Below the pieces are notes generated by a model that worked only from the letters and a program-made list of their open reading frames with translations, was not told the DNA's origin and did no database searches. The position numbers and the translations under genes were made by a program. From Treponema sp. (GTDB lineage Bacteria > Spirochaetota > Spirochaetia > Treponematales > Treponemataceae): DNA of 62,674 bases. This document shows positions 52,188 through 60,947 of the stretch, piece by piece; the stretch's first letter is position 1, and the number at the start of each line of letters is the position of its first letter. Location of the stretch: assembly GCA_024699235.1 (NCBI GenBank), contig JAILPY010000048.1:1-62674 (forward strand), given 5' to 3'.

Positions 52188-52762
52188 GTGACGTTTTGAG
52201 TATATTTATAAAATCAATGCTTGTAGACAATGTAGTATTCATCCAGTACCTTGCAATATGTCCGTTCATTGGAATGACAAGCGAAACAGGAAAGGCAACA
52301 GGCATGGGATTTGCAACGACATTTGTCATTGTATTAGCAACGGCTGTAACATGGCCTTTATACAAACTGATTATGGTACCGCTTGGATTACAATTCCTTC
52401 AGACATTATTCTTCATACTGGTCATTGCGTCCCTTGTTCAGCTTGTAGAATTCTACCTGAAAAAATCTGCTCCTGGACTGTACAGTTCTATGGGCATATT
52501 TCTTTCCTTGATCACTACAAACTGTGCCGTACTTGGCGTAACCATTAACTGTATAAGTAAGGAATACAATTATGGACAGAGCATCATTTACGCATTAGGT
52601 TCTGCAGCAGGATTCCTGCTAAGTATGATCATAATGTCTGGAGTACGCAGCAAACTAAAAATTGCACGCGTACCAAAGGCTTTTGCTGGAACCCCTATTC
52701 TATATGTGGCAGCAGGACTGCTAAGCCTTGCTTTCCTTGGATTTAAGGGTTTAATAAAATAA
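52184..52762 (+). CDS. rnfA: Rnf complex subunit RnfA
   Basis: The 192-residue, six-helix protein has FIKSMLVDNVVFIQYLAICPFIGMT near the start and ITTNCAVLGVTINCIS in the middle, the two cysteine-bearing segments of the RnfA/NqrE family. It pairs with RnfE to hold the intramembrane cluster. It lies 21 bases before rnfB. Confidence 0.95.
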   Translation: MSDVLSIFIKSMLVDNVVFIQYLAICPFIGMTSETGKATGMGFATTFVIVLATAVTWPLYKLIMVPLGLQFLQTLFFILVIASLVQLVEFYLKKSAPGLYSSMGIFLSLITTNCAVLGVTINCISKEYNYGQSIIYALGSAAGFLLSMIIMSGVRSKLKIARVPKAFAGTPILYVAAGLLSLAFLGFKGLIK

Positions 52763-52783
52763 TTCTTTTTTAAGTGGCTGTGT

Positions 52784-53596
52784 ATGAATACAATTATTAT
52801 TACTATTATAGTATCCCTTTTTGTCGCCTTTATATTGGGAGTGCTGCTAGGACTATTCAAAAAGATTTTTGCAGTTCAGGTAGATCCTAAAGTTCAGGCT
52901 ATACAGGACGTCCTTTCCGGAGGAAACTGCGGAGGATGTGGATATGCAGGATGTGCGGCATTTGCAGAAGCAGTTGTAAAAGGAGAAGCTCCTGCCAACG
53001 GATGCATTGCCGGAGGTGCAAGTGTTGCTGCAAAAGTAGGTGAAATCATGGGCGTTAATGTAAGCGCCCAAAAGAAAGTAACTATCCTTGCCTGCAAGGG
53101 AACAAACGAATGTGCCGTTTCAAGAGGATCATATAACGGAATAAAGTCATGTGCTGCAGCAGCATTGGCAATAAACGGAACGAAACTCTGTTCATTTGGA
53201 TGCATCGGTTATGGAGACTGTGTTTCAGCATGTCCTTTTGATGCAATCTCGATGGGTGAAGATGGAATCCCTAAAGTAAACTACAAGAAGTGCGTAGGCT
53301 GCGGTAAGTGTGCAAAAGCATGCCCTAAGCACTTGTTTAGCATTGTTGATGCAGACATAAAAGGTTCTGTCGCACTGTGTTCAAACAGAAGCGACAACAA
53401 GCCTTCTATCAAAAAGAACTGTTCTGTCGGATGCATAAAGTGCGGCATCTGTGTAAAGAAATGTCCGGAGAAATGCCTGCAGCTTGTAAACGGAATTCCT
53501 GTAGTAGACTATACAAAATGTACCAGCTGCGGAGAATGCATAAAAGCATGTCCTGACAAAGTTCTGGAACTGGCACAGGATATAATTAACAAATAA
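52784..53596 (+). CDS. rnfB: Rnf complex subunit RnfB (ferredoxin-type)
   Basis: The 270-residue protein has one N-terminal membrane helix (2-25), the RnfB 4Fe-4S motif GGNCGGCGYAGCAAFAEAVVKG ending in Cys-Ile-Ala-Gly-Gly, and a C-terminal polyferredoxin part with several CxxCxxC motifs (CVGCGKCAKACP, CIKCGICVKKCP, CTSCGECIKACP). It is the entry point for reduced ferredoxin. It closes the operon, followed by a terminator. Ferredoxin oxidation with NAD+ reduction drives ion export, which fits an anaerobic fermenting cell. Confidence 0.95.
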   Translation: MNTIIITIIVSLFVAFILGVLLGLFKKIFAVQVDPKVQAIQDVLSGGNCGGCGYAGCAAFAEAVVKGEAPANGCIAGGASVAAKVGEIMGVNVSAQKKVTILACKGTNECAVSRGSYNGIKSCAAAALAINGTKLCSFGCIGYGDCVSACPFDAISMGEDGIPKVNYKKCVGCGKCAKACPKHLFSIVDADIKGSVALCSNRSDNKPSIKKNCSVGCIKCGICVKKCPEKCLQLVNGIPVVDYTKCTSCGECIKACPDKVLELAQDIINK

Positions 53597-53615
53597 AAAA
53601 GCTTTAGTCGTAAAG

Positions 53616-53650
53616 AAAATCCCTGCATGGAATCCGTGCAGGGATTTTTT
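53616..53650 (+). terminator. Terminator of the rnf operon, shared with the convergent gene
   Basis: AAAATCCCTGCA (53616-53627) and TGCAGGGATTTT (53637-53648) form a 12-bp stem with a nine-base loop and a T-run on the plus strand. A-residues on the other side make it usable on the minus strand too, nine bases after the stop at 53659. Confidence 0.85.
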
Positions 53651-53658
53651 CATATAGG

Positions 53659-54117
53659 CTATCTGCCCATCCGCAGGATCATGCTCAAATCACGGCCCCA
53701 GCTACGCTTAAAATATGGCTGATATTTCTCGTACTCGCGGTACTGCCTGTAAGGCTTATACTGCTTGTATCCCTTGTAAGGTTCATATTTTGTATATGGT
53801 TCATACATAGGGCAACAGCCTTTTTCAAACCCTGAGACACCCCCGTCTGTATCATATATTGCACCGTCAACATACCATCCAAGAAGCTTTCCATTAAATC
53901 CATAAATAGTAAGAGAGTTTCTGGCCTTGCTATCAGCAAGATAAGCCACAGGGGTTCCATTCCATAAATATATAGTATAATCTTCAGCCGTATCTATATA
54001 GGCTACAGGAGAGCCTTCTCTGTCAAATAAAGAAATTTCAGAAGCATAAGCAATTCCAGCAGCAAAAAGCAGGACATAAAAAATTAACACACACGATAAG
54101 AAAGATTTTTTACTCAT
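53659..54117 (-). CDS. Exported beta-flower-like protein with a period-3 tyrosine tail
   Basis: The ATG at 54117 follows AGGG and gives 152 residues; the open frame continues upstream into the U32 gene and is discarded. A signal peptide (1-~26) is followed by four short beta repeats (SLFDREGSPVAYIDT, TIYLWNGTPVAYLAD, TIYGFNGKLLGWYVDG), matching what I recall as the 4-fold beta flower type. Two cysteines (101, 102) follow. Residues 105-135 place Tyr at every third position, 11 times, with Pro, Lys, Glu and Arg between. Function unknown; a surface or cell-wall role is inferred. Confidence 0.82.
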   Translation of the reverse strand: MSKKSFLSCVLIFYVLLFAAGIAYASEISLFDREGSPVAYIDTAEDYTIYLWNGTPVAYLADSKARNSLTIYGFNGKLLGWYVDGAIYDTDGGVSGFEKGCCPMYEPYTKYEPYKGYKQYKPYRQYREYEKYQPYFKRSWGRDLSMILRMGR

Positions 54118-54145
54118 TTTACCCTGAATTTTCATAGATTCAGCC

Positions 54146-55609
54146 TTAACGTCCTGAATCACGGAACTTGCCTTCAACGTAACCGGAATCTTTTGAACGC
54201 AAAAGGGTTCCATCAGTCAAAGTCATAGGAGTATAAATAACGCAAGGGTGACCGTCACAGCACCATCTGTATACTTCACCGGTATTAGGATTTACAAGTT
54301 CATATTCATCATGCGTTACCGGCTGTGCAACAATATCGGGAGAAACAATTTCTAGTTCCGAAGACTCATCAAGCATATTCAAAGCCTTGAGTGGATACAT
54401 TTTCCATCCATTCTTTTTCTGTACAGGAGGAAGATACCGGTCAGGCTGATTCTTTACGCGCTCGTCATAAGCTTTGCGCGCTGGTTCTATAAGGGAATTA
54501 TATTCATCTTCCCTTGCCTTTCTAAGGCGTTCAGCCTTTGAAAATACATCATCCATCTCAGCACTATTAAGTTCAGACCCTATTTCGGCAGCAAGTTCAT
54601 AAGGACTGTCGCTTGCACCGCTTACAGTAACGTCAGCATCAGCCTTATTATAGTAGAAACCTGTTGCATAGGGACGGTGGCTTACCTTGTAAAGTTCATC
54701 AACAAAAGGTTTTGCCTGATCTTCAGAAATAGAACAGTCAAGGACATCAAGGGCTTTTCTATAGGCTCGTGTTATAAGGGCAACGTAATAAATGCTCTTC
54801 ATGCGGCCTTCAATCTTAAGAGAATCAACACCCGCTTTCTTCAAATCCTCAAGATGATCAATCATGCATAAATCTTTGGATGACAGCACTGCCGTAAAAT
54901 CATCGCCTTCGTAAACAGGAAAATACTCATCAGGCCTTTTATGTTCCTGCAATAAAAGAGCTCCGCTTTCTGCAATGGCTTTAGGCAAGTTCTTTCCATC
55001 TACAAGAACATTATAATCCCAACGGCATGTATGAGAGCAGAACCCCTCCTGGGCACTGCGCCCGTTCAGGTAAGCACTCATAAGGCAACGACCGGCATAT
55101 GCAATGCACATGGCACCATGGACAAAGCACTCTATTTCCATGTCAGGGACGGCATCTTTTATTTCTGCAATTTCTTTTAAAGAAGCTTCGCGGCCCATTA
55201 CAACACGGCTGAATCCTAAAGACTTATACATTTTTACGGCTTCTCGATTCATACAGCTGGCTTGGGTTGAAAGATGAAGGGCCGCTTCTGGAAAATTTTT
55301 CTGCAAAATTGGAACAATACCCAAATCCTGCACAATAAAAGCATCTATAGGATATTGCTTAAAGTACGGAATATTATCAACTAAACGGTCAATTTCGTCA
55401 TTATGAAAAGCTATGTTCAAGGCACAATGTAATTTCCTGCCAGGGAACCTTTTTTTTAACTCACATACTTTCTTGTACTCTTCTTCATAGAAATTATCAG
55501 CTTTTACGCGCAATGAAAAATTTTTAAGACCAATATATGCAGCGTCTGCTCCATAAGTATAACAATAGCGAAGTTTATCAACATTACCGGCTGGAGACAA
55601 CAATTCCAT
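54146..55609 (-). CDS. U32-family protein (TrhP/RlhA-like, tRNA or rRNA hydroxylation)
   Basis: The 487-residue protein starts MELLSPAGNVDKLRYCYTYGADAAYIG, the family hallmark, and has the U32 signature with EIECFVHGAMCIAYAGRCLMSAYL (~165-188) and GFCSHTCRWDY, whose cysteines probably hold an Fe-S cluster. Residues ~385-487 are the C-terminal U32 extension. Although named collagenase-like peptidases, characterised members (TrhP, RlhA) make 5-hydroxyuridine or 5-hydroxycytidine in RNA with prephenate. The length and C-terminal domain favour the TrhP type. It overlaps nothing and begins one base after the next gene's stop. Confidence 0.9.
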   Translation of the reverse strand: MELLSPAGNVDKLRYCYTYGADAAYIGLKNFSLRVKADNFYEEEYKKVCELKKRFPGRKLHCALNIAFHNDEIDRLVDNIPYFKQYPIDAFIVQDLGIVPILQKNFPEAALHLSTQASCMNREAVKMYKSLGFSRVVMGREASLKEIAEIKDAVPDMEIECFVHGAMCIAYAGRCLMSAYLNGRSAQEGFCSHTCRWDYNVLVDGKNLPKAIAESGALLLQEHKRPDEYFPVYEGDDFTAVLSSKDLCMIDHLEDLKKAGVDSLKIEGRMKSIYYVALITRAYRKALDVLDCSISEDQAKPFVDELYKVSHRPYATGFYYNKADADVTVSGASDSPYELAAEIGSELNSAEMDDVFSKAERLRKAREDEYNSLIEPARKAYDERVKNQPDRYLPPVQKKNGWKMYPLKALNMLDESSELEIVSPDIVAQPVTHDEYELVNPNTGEVYRWCCDGHPCVIYTPMTLTDGTLLRSKDSGYVEGKFRDSGR

Positions 55610-55610
55610 C

Positions 55611-56567
55611 TTAATTCACCTGAATATCGTTTTTACGCAAAATTCTATTACGTTCTTCTATCATGTCTATGTCTATTATCTCATCTTTTTTATTTATGTA
55701 AGCTCCAAGTTTCTGAAGGGCAAGATGAGATTCTGTCAAAGAGTCATCAGCCATCTGGAACATAAACATCATATTTTTCCAGACATCCAGTTCCACAGAG
55801 ACGCCAACTTTCTTCAGTTTTTCTTCGAAAAGCTTGGCCTGCTGAACCAGTATTTCTTTTTCTCCCAACTGAATATATACAGGAGGAAACATAAAGAAGT
55901 CGTCATCCGGAGCCTGCAGGGGAGATATAAGAGGATTAGAAAAATTTGTAGCATAAGTATATAAATCAACAGCACGATGTAAATTGGCTCCTGATAAAAT
56001 TTCATCATGAATCTTTTTATTTTTTATCAGTTCACAATCTGACGTAAAATCGAGCCATGGAGAAAAAAGAACGACCTGAGATATATTGCGCCGTTCTTCC
56101 GCGGTCAATTTGAATATAAGGGCAATAGCAATGCTTGCCCCGCTTCCATCGGCTGCAATTATAATTTTTTTACGTTCATTAAAAAGTAAATCCTTAAAAA
56201 CAGAAACAACATCATCAATTGAAGCAGGAAATGAATAAGTAGGAGGCAGCCTGAAATCAGGAAGAACTACACAACATGATGTATTATTTGCCAAAAGGGA
56301 ACAGAAATTACAATAAGAACTGCCCGCTCCTCCAGCAAATGAACCTCCATGAACATATAATATAAGCTTGTCTGCAGAGGCTAACTCCGGTCTAAGGGCA
56401 GAACAAATTGATTCTCCGTATTTTTTCTCTTCCTTCTGAACATTATTTGGAAGAAAAACCGTGGAAAAATTCTCCTCTAGACTCCTGCGAAAGTCTTCGA
56501 TATCTCCCTTTGGACTTAAGACAAGATTCTTTAATTTTTTTATAGCAGCCTTTCTGTTTACGTTCAT
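55611..56567 (-). CDS. Alpha/beta-hydrolase-fold protein (HSL type) with a degenerate active site
   Basis: The ATG at 56567 gives 318 residues; 56588 is also possible. The hormone-sensitive-lipase oxyanion motif is intact (YVHGGSFAGG, HGG at 73-75) and PDFRLPPTYSFPASIDDV is typical. The nucleophile elbow GDSAG is changed to ADGSG (139-143), so Gly141 takes the serine position. The acid motif reads GEKEIL with Glu for Asp, and the usual catalytic His region reads WKNMMFMF with no His. Either it is inactive or it uses the shifted Ser142. Cytoplasmic, divergent from metA. Function unknown. Confidence 0.82.
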   Translation of the reverse strand: MNVNRKAAIKKLKNLVLSPKGDIEDFRRSLEENFSTVFLPNNVQKEEKKYGESICSALRPELASADKLILYVHGGSFAGGAGSSYCNFCSLLANNTSCCVVLPDFRLPPTYSFPASIDDVVSVFKDLLFNERKKIIIAADGSGASIAIALIFKLTAEERRNISQVVLFSPWLDFTSDCELIKNKKIHDEILSGANLHRAVDLYTYATNFSNPLISPLQAPDDDFFMFPPVYIQLGEKEILVQQAKLFEEKLKKVGVSVELDVWKNMMFMFQMADDSLTESHLALQKLGAYINKKDEIIDIDMIEERNRILRKNDIQVN

Positions 56568-56634
56568 AACCGACAAAGTATAGCACATTTATATATATTT
56601 TGCTATAATCTATAACTACTTAGAGGAGCATTAA

Positions 56635-57558
56635 ATGCCAATTAGAATAGATCCAAGCTTACCTGCCTTTACAACCTTAGAAAAAGAAAATATATTCGTA
56701 ATGACACCTTCAAGAGCTGCGGCACAGGACATTCGCCCTCTTGAAATTGCCATCGTTAACTTGATGCCTACAAAAGAAGTAACAGAAACTCAGCTTCTAA
56801 GGCTTCTGTCGAATACATCACTTCAAATAAACATTTCACTCATACAAGTATCTGGACACATATCAAAAAATACTTCATCAGCACACTTGGACCGTTTTTA
56901 CCTGTCCTCAGAAGAAATATACAATAAAAAATTTGACGGCATGATTATTACAGGAGCACCTGTAGAACAGCTTGACTTTGAAGAAGTCGATTATTGGCAG
57001 GAACTCTGCAAAATTATGGATTATGCAAAAAAGAATGTATTCTGTACGCTTTATATCTGCTGGGGCGCGATGGCAGGCCTGTATCACCTGTATGGAATTC
57101 AAAAGCATCTTCTGCCAAAGAAAATTTCAGGAATTTACTATTCAAAGCTTAACGTGCCCACAGACCCATTAGTACGGGGTTTTGACGATTTTTTCCCAGT
57201 ACCGACATCAAGATATACCACTATAGAATCAACTGACATACAAGCCCACCCAAAGCTGCAGCTTCTTGCAAATTCTGTCATATCAGGAATGACTATTGCA
57301 AAATCAACTGACAACCGTTCCATTTTTATGACAGGTCACCTTGAATATGATACAGAGACGCTTGCAAATGAATATTACAGAGATGTATATAAGGGTTTAG
57401 ACATTAACATTCCAGAAAACTACTTTACAGATAATGACCCTAAAAAACCTGTCTATTCGACATGGAGAAGCACAGCCCATCTGTTTTATTCCAACTGGCT
57501 CAACTATTACGTATATCAGTCTACTCCATACAGACTTACAGACATAACGGAAAATTAA
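56635..57558 (+). CDS. metA: Homoserine O-acetyltransferase of the MetA fold
   Basis: The 307-residue protein matches Met[37 protein letters not shown], catalytic Cys142 in YICWGAMAG and the GHLEYD His segment. Published work on this fold ties Glu at position 111 to acetyl-CoA use and Gly to succinyl-CoA; here residue 111 is Glu, so acetylation is predicted in spite of the usual 'succinyltransferase' name. It starts methionine synthesis from homoserine. The leader is short (67 bases to the divergent gene) with GAGGAG as Shine-Dalgarno; no riboswitch fits. It overlaps the convergent methyltransferase gene by four bases. Confidence 0.93.
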   Translation: MPIRIDPSLPAFTTLEKENIFVMTPSRAAAQDIRPLEIAIVNLMPTKEVTETQLLRLLSNTSLQINISLIQVSGHISKNTSSAHLDRFYLSSEEIYNKKFDGMIITGAPVEQLDFEEVDYWQELCKIMDYAKKNVFCTLYICWGAMAGLYHLYGIQKHLLPKKISGIYYSKLNVPTDPLVRGFDDFFPVPTSRYTTIESTDIQAHPKLQLLANSVISGMTIAKSTDNRSIFMTGHLEYDTETLANEYYRDVYKGLDINIPENYFTDNDPKKPVYSTWRSTAHLFYSNWLNYYVYQSTPYRLTDITEN

Positions 57559-58541
57559 CTGGATTCAGACTTGCCACAGTGAATAAAAGTCAATTCGTGC
57601 TTGTTATAATTAAGATGCACAACACGGCTGTCTGGTATTGACGCAAATTCACTGACAAGCTGCCAGTCAATTTGCCCCTGCATTTTTATGGTACAAATCA
57701 TGTTTTTTGTAAGGCCGCTGTCAAGCCATGTATGTATCCATTTTAAAAGCCTTTCTGGATAGCAGATTACATCACTGAAAACCCAGTCAAAAGGTCCAAG
57801 TTCTTCAGGAGTTAAGGTAAAAGCGTCATGCGCCTTAAATGTAACAAGAGGATTTAACATAAGAGAAGGTGCAAGCTCTGCCCTGTCAACAGCAAAAACC
57901 TTTGAACCAAGGCCTGCAAGAACCCATGTCCAGCCACCAGGACAGGCTCCTGCTTCAAAGCATGACTGACCGGCATGCGGCAAATCAATGCCAAAAAAGT
58001 GCCTTGCAAGAATAAGAGATTCCTGAACCTTTAAATAAGCCCTACTAGGAGGATTATCATGATCTTCCTGCCATACAATCTGTCCTGCAGGAAGACTGCT
58101 GGAAGTAGACGCAGAAGCTATCATAGTATTAGCATCAATAAGAGTGTACAAACCTATAGGAGATGTCGGAATTTCAAAAGGAAATGCCTTTGGCTTCAAA
58201 TTTACTCTAGGCAGGTTATCCTGTATAAGAGAAGCCCTTCTAAAACATGTATACTGATATGGTGCCCATGAACGCTGAATACTGCGTAATGCTTCAGAAG
58301 CTTCTTTTATAGAATCAAAATGTATGATAAAGGGATCTAGCATGCAAGTCCGGCACCAATAAGGAATGTCACCAGAATAATCAGGAATATAAAACAAATC
58401 TCCATATTCAACAGAATTTTTATATAACTGACTAAAAATATCAATGCCGAACCTATTATTTAACTCAGAAAAAAGCATTTCCTTCATGTCAGGAAAAGCA
58501 AGAAAAGCCTTACCAGAAAGTTTTGAAATAGTAAAACTCAT
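57555..58541 (-). CDS. RlmM-like FtsJ-type RNA 2'-O-methyltransferase
   Basis: The ATG at 58541 gives 328 residues; a TTG at 58556 would overlap the PilZ gene. The N-terminal half (~1-170) is a THUMP-like RNA-binding region. The C-terminal half is an FtsJ/RrmJ methyltransferase with the SAM motif [21 protein letters not shown], a catalytic Asp in FSDVICYP and Lys in CTIKMQG, and Glu in KHELTFIHC. RlmM methylates C2498 of 23S rRNA in E. coli; the same target is inferred, not shown. It directly follows the PilZ gene and is convergent with metA. Confidence 0.85.
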   Translation of the reverse strand: MSFTISKLSGKAFLAFPDMKEMLFSELNNRFGIDIFSQLYKNSVEYGDLFYIPDYSGDIPYWCRTCMLDPFIIHFDSIKEASEALRSIQRSWAPYQYTCFRRASLIQDNLPRVNLKPKAFPFEIPTSPIGLYTLIDANTMIASASTSSSLPAGQIVWQEDHDNPPSRAYLKVQESLILARHFFGIDLPHAGQSCFEAGACPGGWTWVLAGLGSKVFAVDRAELAPSLMLNPLVTFKAHDAFTLTPEELGPFDWVFSDVICYPERLLKWIHTWLDSGLTKNMICTIKMQGQIDWQLVSEFASIPDSRVVHLNYNKHELTFIHCGKSESS

Positions 58542-58542
58542 G

Positions 58543-58935
58543 CTAACATTGTACAAAAACAGGTTTTGTATGAATAATCAGACTATAAATATCATCTTTA
58601 TTGCTAGAAGATTTTTTTAAATACCTTATATAGGATTGTAATTTAGGAGTGCTTAATGAATTTAAAAAACTAAAGCCTATTTCAGACTGTCCGTCCTCTT
58701 GCCTGTTCCACTCAGGGTGGCACAATACAGGCAATGTAGATGCAGATTCATTACTAGATAGCTTTATATTAACAGTATAGTCATTATCCATATCCATACT
58801 TACTGGTACTGGAAAGCGGATTCTGCAACCGCTTAAACTAATGTCTTCTAATCTTCCTGGAAGGGAACAAATTTTATCAGATGTAACACATCCATAGTAT
58901 TCAAAACGCTCATCCCTTCTTTGATTCCTACTCAT
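58543..58935 (-). CDS. PilZ-domain (c-di-GMP-binding) protein
   Basis: The 130-residue protein is a single PilZ domain. Both ligand motifs are present: RRDERF (6-11, the RxxxR switch) and EDISLSG (the D/NxSxxG motif), so c-di-GMP binding is expected. The tail (PKLQSYIRYLKKSSSNK) is basic. Such proteins adjust motility or polysaccharide output; no partner is adjacent. The ATG has no Shine-Dalgarno and lies nine bases from a TTGACC-17-CATAAT promoter, again predicting a leaderless mRNA. The methyltransferase gene follows. Confidence 0.92.
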   Translation of the reverse strand: MSRNQRRDERFEYYGCVTSDKICSLPGRLEDISLSGCRIRFPVPVSMDMDNDYTVNIKLSSNESASTLPVLCHPEWNRQEDGQSEIGFSFLNSLSTPKLQSYIRYLKKSSSNKDDIYSLIIHTKPVFVQC

Positions 58936-58944
58936 AATGAATCA

Positions 58945-58973
58945 ATTATGTAAAATTATATAAAAAAGGTCAA
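58945..58973 (-). promoter_or_regulatory. Promoter of the PilZ gene, predicting a leaderless mRNA
   Basis: On the minus strand TTGACC (58973-58968), 17 bases and CATAAT (58950-58945) end nine bases before the ATG at 58935. Confidence 0.6.
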
Positions 58974-59015
58974 TATCTGTTTTTTATGTTAAAGAAATAG
59001 AATTTTTAGCCGATA

Positions 59016-59045
59016 TTGACATCTTTATTATTTTTAATTTATATA
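59016..59045 (+). promoter_or_regulatory. Promoter of tRNA-Ala
   Basis: Perfect TTGACA (59016-59021), 18 bases and TATATA (59040-59045) put the start near 59052, ~18 bases before the mature tRNA. Confidence 0.7.
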
Positions 59046-59069
59046 GTAGAATGTTTACGTCGTAGATTT

Positions 59070-59142
59070 GGGGATGTAGCTCACCTGGTAGAGCGGCAGG
59101 TTCGCAATCTGTAGGTAGGCGGTTCAAGTCCGCTCATCTCCA
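59070..59142 (+). tRNA. tRNA-Ala (anticodon CGC)
   Basis: All arms fold: acceptor GGGGATG/CATCTCC, D-stem GCTC/GAGC, anticodon stem GCAGG/TCTGT with loop TTCGCAA, and T-arm GGCGG TTCAAGT CCGCT. The loop gives anticodon CGC (codon GCG). The acceptor has the G3-U70 pair that marks alanine tRNA, which confirms the identity. The discriminator is A73. CCA is not encoded. The total length is 73 bases. Confidence 0.97.
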
Positions 59143-59151
59143 CTAAAACGC

Positions 59152-59199
59152 AAGACAAAATCCCATTCACAGACTGAAATTCAGCATATGAATGGGATT
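59152..59199 (-). terminator. Terminator of the fab operon
   Basis: AATCCCATTC (59159-59168) and GAATGGGATT (59190-59199) form a ten-bp stem. Read on the minus strand it ends in TTTTGTCTT, so it fits the fabZ side, 32 bases after its stop. Confidence 0.65.
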
Positions 59200-59230
59200 C
59201 ACAGTTAAAGTCCTTATAATTCAAGAAACT

Positions 59231-59671
59231 TTATTTTACAGCGTCTGCACTGCCTACGAGGCACATCCACTCAGCTTCGGCACATAATGTATCGCCAACA
59301 AAGGCTTTACCTGCCTGCTTAACCATTTTAGGGGATACGCGAAGGTTTGTAACTTCCATGCGGACTGTATCGCCGGGACGTACCTGATGGCGGAATTTAA
59401 CCTTATCTACAGTTGCAAGGAAGAAAAGGCTGCCTTCTTCAAATTTCTTCTGATAGCTCAAGGCAGCACCACCGCCCTGTGCCATAGTTTCAATAAGAAT
59501 AACGCCTGGCACTACAGGATATTCTGGAAAATGTCCCTTAAAGAAAAAATCTTCTTCAGTAAATTTTCTTGTACAGACACAGCCATTATCATCAAAACTT
59601 TCTATGCTGTCTACAAACAGAAAAGGTTTTCTGTGAGGAAGAAGTGCTTCTATATCTGTTGTAACTGCCAT
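59231..59671 (-). CDS. fabZ: 3-hydroxyacyl-ACP dehydratase FabZ
   Basis: The 146-residue hot-dog-fold enzyme has PHRKPFLFVD (12-21), catalytic His47 in GHFPEYPVVPG and Glu61 in LIETMAQGGG. It removes water from 3-hydroxyacyl-ACP during fatty acid elongation. The ATG overlaps the fabF stop by one base (TAATG). It is the last gene of fabD-fabG-fabF-fabZ. Confidence 0.96.
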   Translation of the reverse strand: MAVTTDIEALLPHRKPFLFVDSIESFDDNGCVCTRKFTEEDFFFKGHFPEYPVVPGVILIETMAQGGGAALSYQKKFEEGSLFFLATVDKVKFRHQVRPGDTVRMEVTNLRVSPKMVKQAGKAFVGDTLCAEAEWMCLVGSADAVK

Positions 59672-60915
59672 TACTGAACCTTCTTGAATACGAGAATGCC
59701 GTTATGGCCGCCAAAGCCAAAGTTTCCGCTCATTGCAACATTTACAGCTGTTTCAATGCCTTTGTTAGGAGTATAATCAAGGTCACATCCGCCTTCAACA
59801 TCAGGTTCGTCCAAATTGATTGTAGGCGGAACAAAATTATCCTGAATAGCTTTTATTGTCAGCATGGCTTCAAGAGCACCTGCATCACCAAGACAGTGAC
59901 CTGTCATGCTCTTTGTAGATGAAATATGAAGTTTCTTTGCTGCTTCACCAAATGCCATGTGAAGCATCTGTGTTTCTCCAGAATCATTCAAATGAGTACT
60001 TGTTCCGTGAGCGTTATAATACTGAACGTCATTAGGCGTTACTCCAGCATCTTTCATAGCAATTGTCATAGCGCGAGCGCCAAGAACTCCGTCTGGATTA
60101 GGAGCCGTAAGATGGTATCCGTCACAAGTAGCGCCATAACCAACAACTTCTGCATAAATCTTTGCACCGCGAGCCTTTGCATGCTCATATTCTTCAAGAA
60201 CAAGAATAGTTCCGCCTTCACCCATAATGAAGCCATCGCGCTGCTTGTCAAATGGACGGCTGGCCTTTGTAGGATCATCTGCCCACTTAGAACTTAATGC
60301 ATGAAGAACTTCAAAACCAAGGTTAGCAAATCCATTTGTAGTAGACTCAGCACCGCCAGCAAGTACTACATCGCTTCTTCCGCAGCGGATATTATCAAGT
60401 GCATCTCCAATTGCATCGGTACCAGAAGCACATGCTGTAGCTATAGTATGTGCAGCGCCATGCAATCCAAATGTAATGCTTATATTTGCAGCTGCCTCAT
60501 TAGGAATGAGCATAGGAACTGTCATAGGAGGAATGCGAGTCTTTTCTGACTTAACATAACTTTCAAGGCTGCTTTCTGTAATTTCAAAGCCGCCGATTCC
60601 TACGCCAAGGAATACAGATGCATTATCAAGGATTTCTTTATTATCTGTAATGCCTGCATCATCAAGAGCCATCTTTGCAGCAGCAACAGCATACTTAGAA
60701 AAGCGAGCCATTTTGCGGGCATTTTTTGGATCCATATATTTTTCTACTTCAAAATTCTTTACTTCTGCATCATACTTTACTTTAAAAGGTGCGTTATCAT
60801 AATGAGTTGTCAAAGCTATACCGCTCTTTCCAGCCTTTACTGCTGCCCATGTTTCTTCTACGGTGTTTCCAACTGGAGAAACACAACCCATTCCTGTAAC
60901 AACTACTCTACGCAT
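59671..60915 (-). CDS. fabF: 3-oxoacyl-ACP synthase II (FabF)
   Basis: The 414-residue thiolase-fold enzyme carries the Cys-His-His triad: Cys162 in TACASGTDA, His303 in NAHGTSTHLND and His340 in KSMTGHCLGDAG. It condenses acyl-ACP with malonyl-ACP. It follows fabG after 32 bases and is coupled to fabZ. Confidence 0.97.
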   Translation of the reverse strand: MRRVVVTGMGCVSPVGNTVEETWAAVKAGKSGIALTTHYDNAPFKVKYDAEVKNFEVEKYMDPKNARKMARFSKYAVAAAKMALDDAGITDNKEILDNASVFLGVGIGGFEITESSLESYVKSEKTRIPPMTVPMLIPNEAAANISITFGLHGAAHTIATACASGTDAIGDALDNIRCGRSDVVLAGGAESTTNGFANLGFEVLHALSSKWADDPTKASRPFDKQRDGFIMGEGGTILVLEEYEHAKARGAKIYAEVVGYGATCDGYHLTAPNPDGVLGARAMTIAMKDAGVTPNDVQYYNAHGTSTHLNDSGETQMLHMAFGEAAKKLHISSTKSMTGHCLGDAGALEAMLTIKAIQDNFVPPTINLDEPDVEGGCDLDYTPNKGIETAVNVAMSGNFGFGGHNGILVFKKVQ

Positions 60916-60947
60916 ATTTTGCTCCTATAAATTTCTATATTCTTAAT

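Noticed and set aside
56568..56634. SAM or other riboswitch upstream of metA
   Set aside because: Only 67 bases separate the divergent genes, too short for a known SAM riboswitch with promoter, and no paired core was found.
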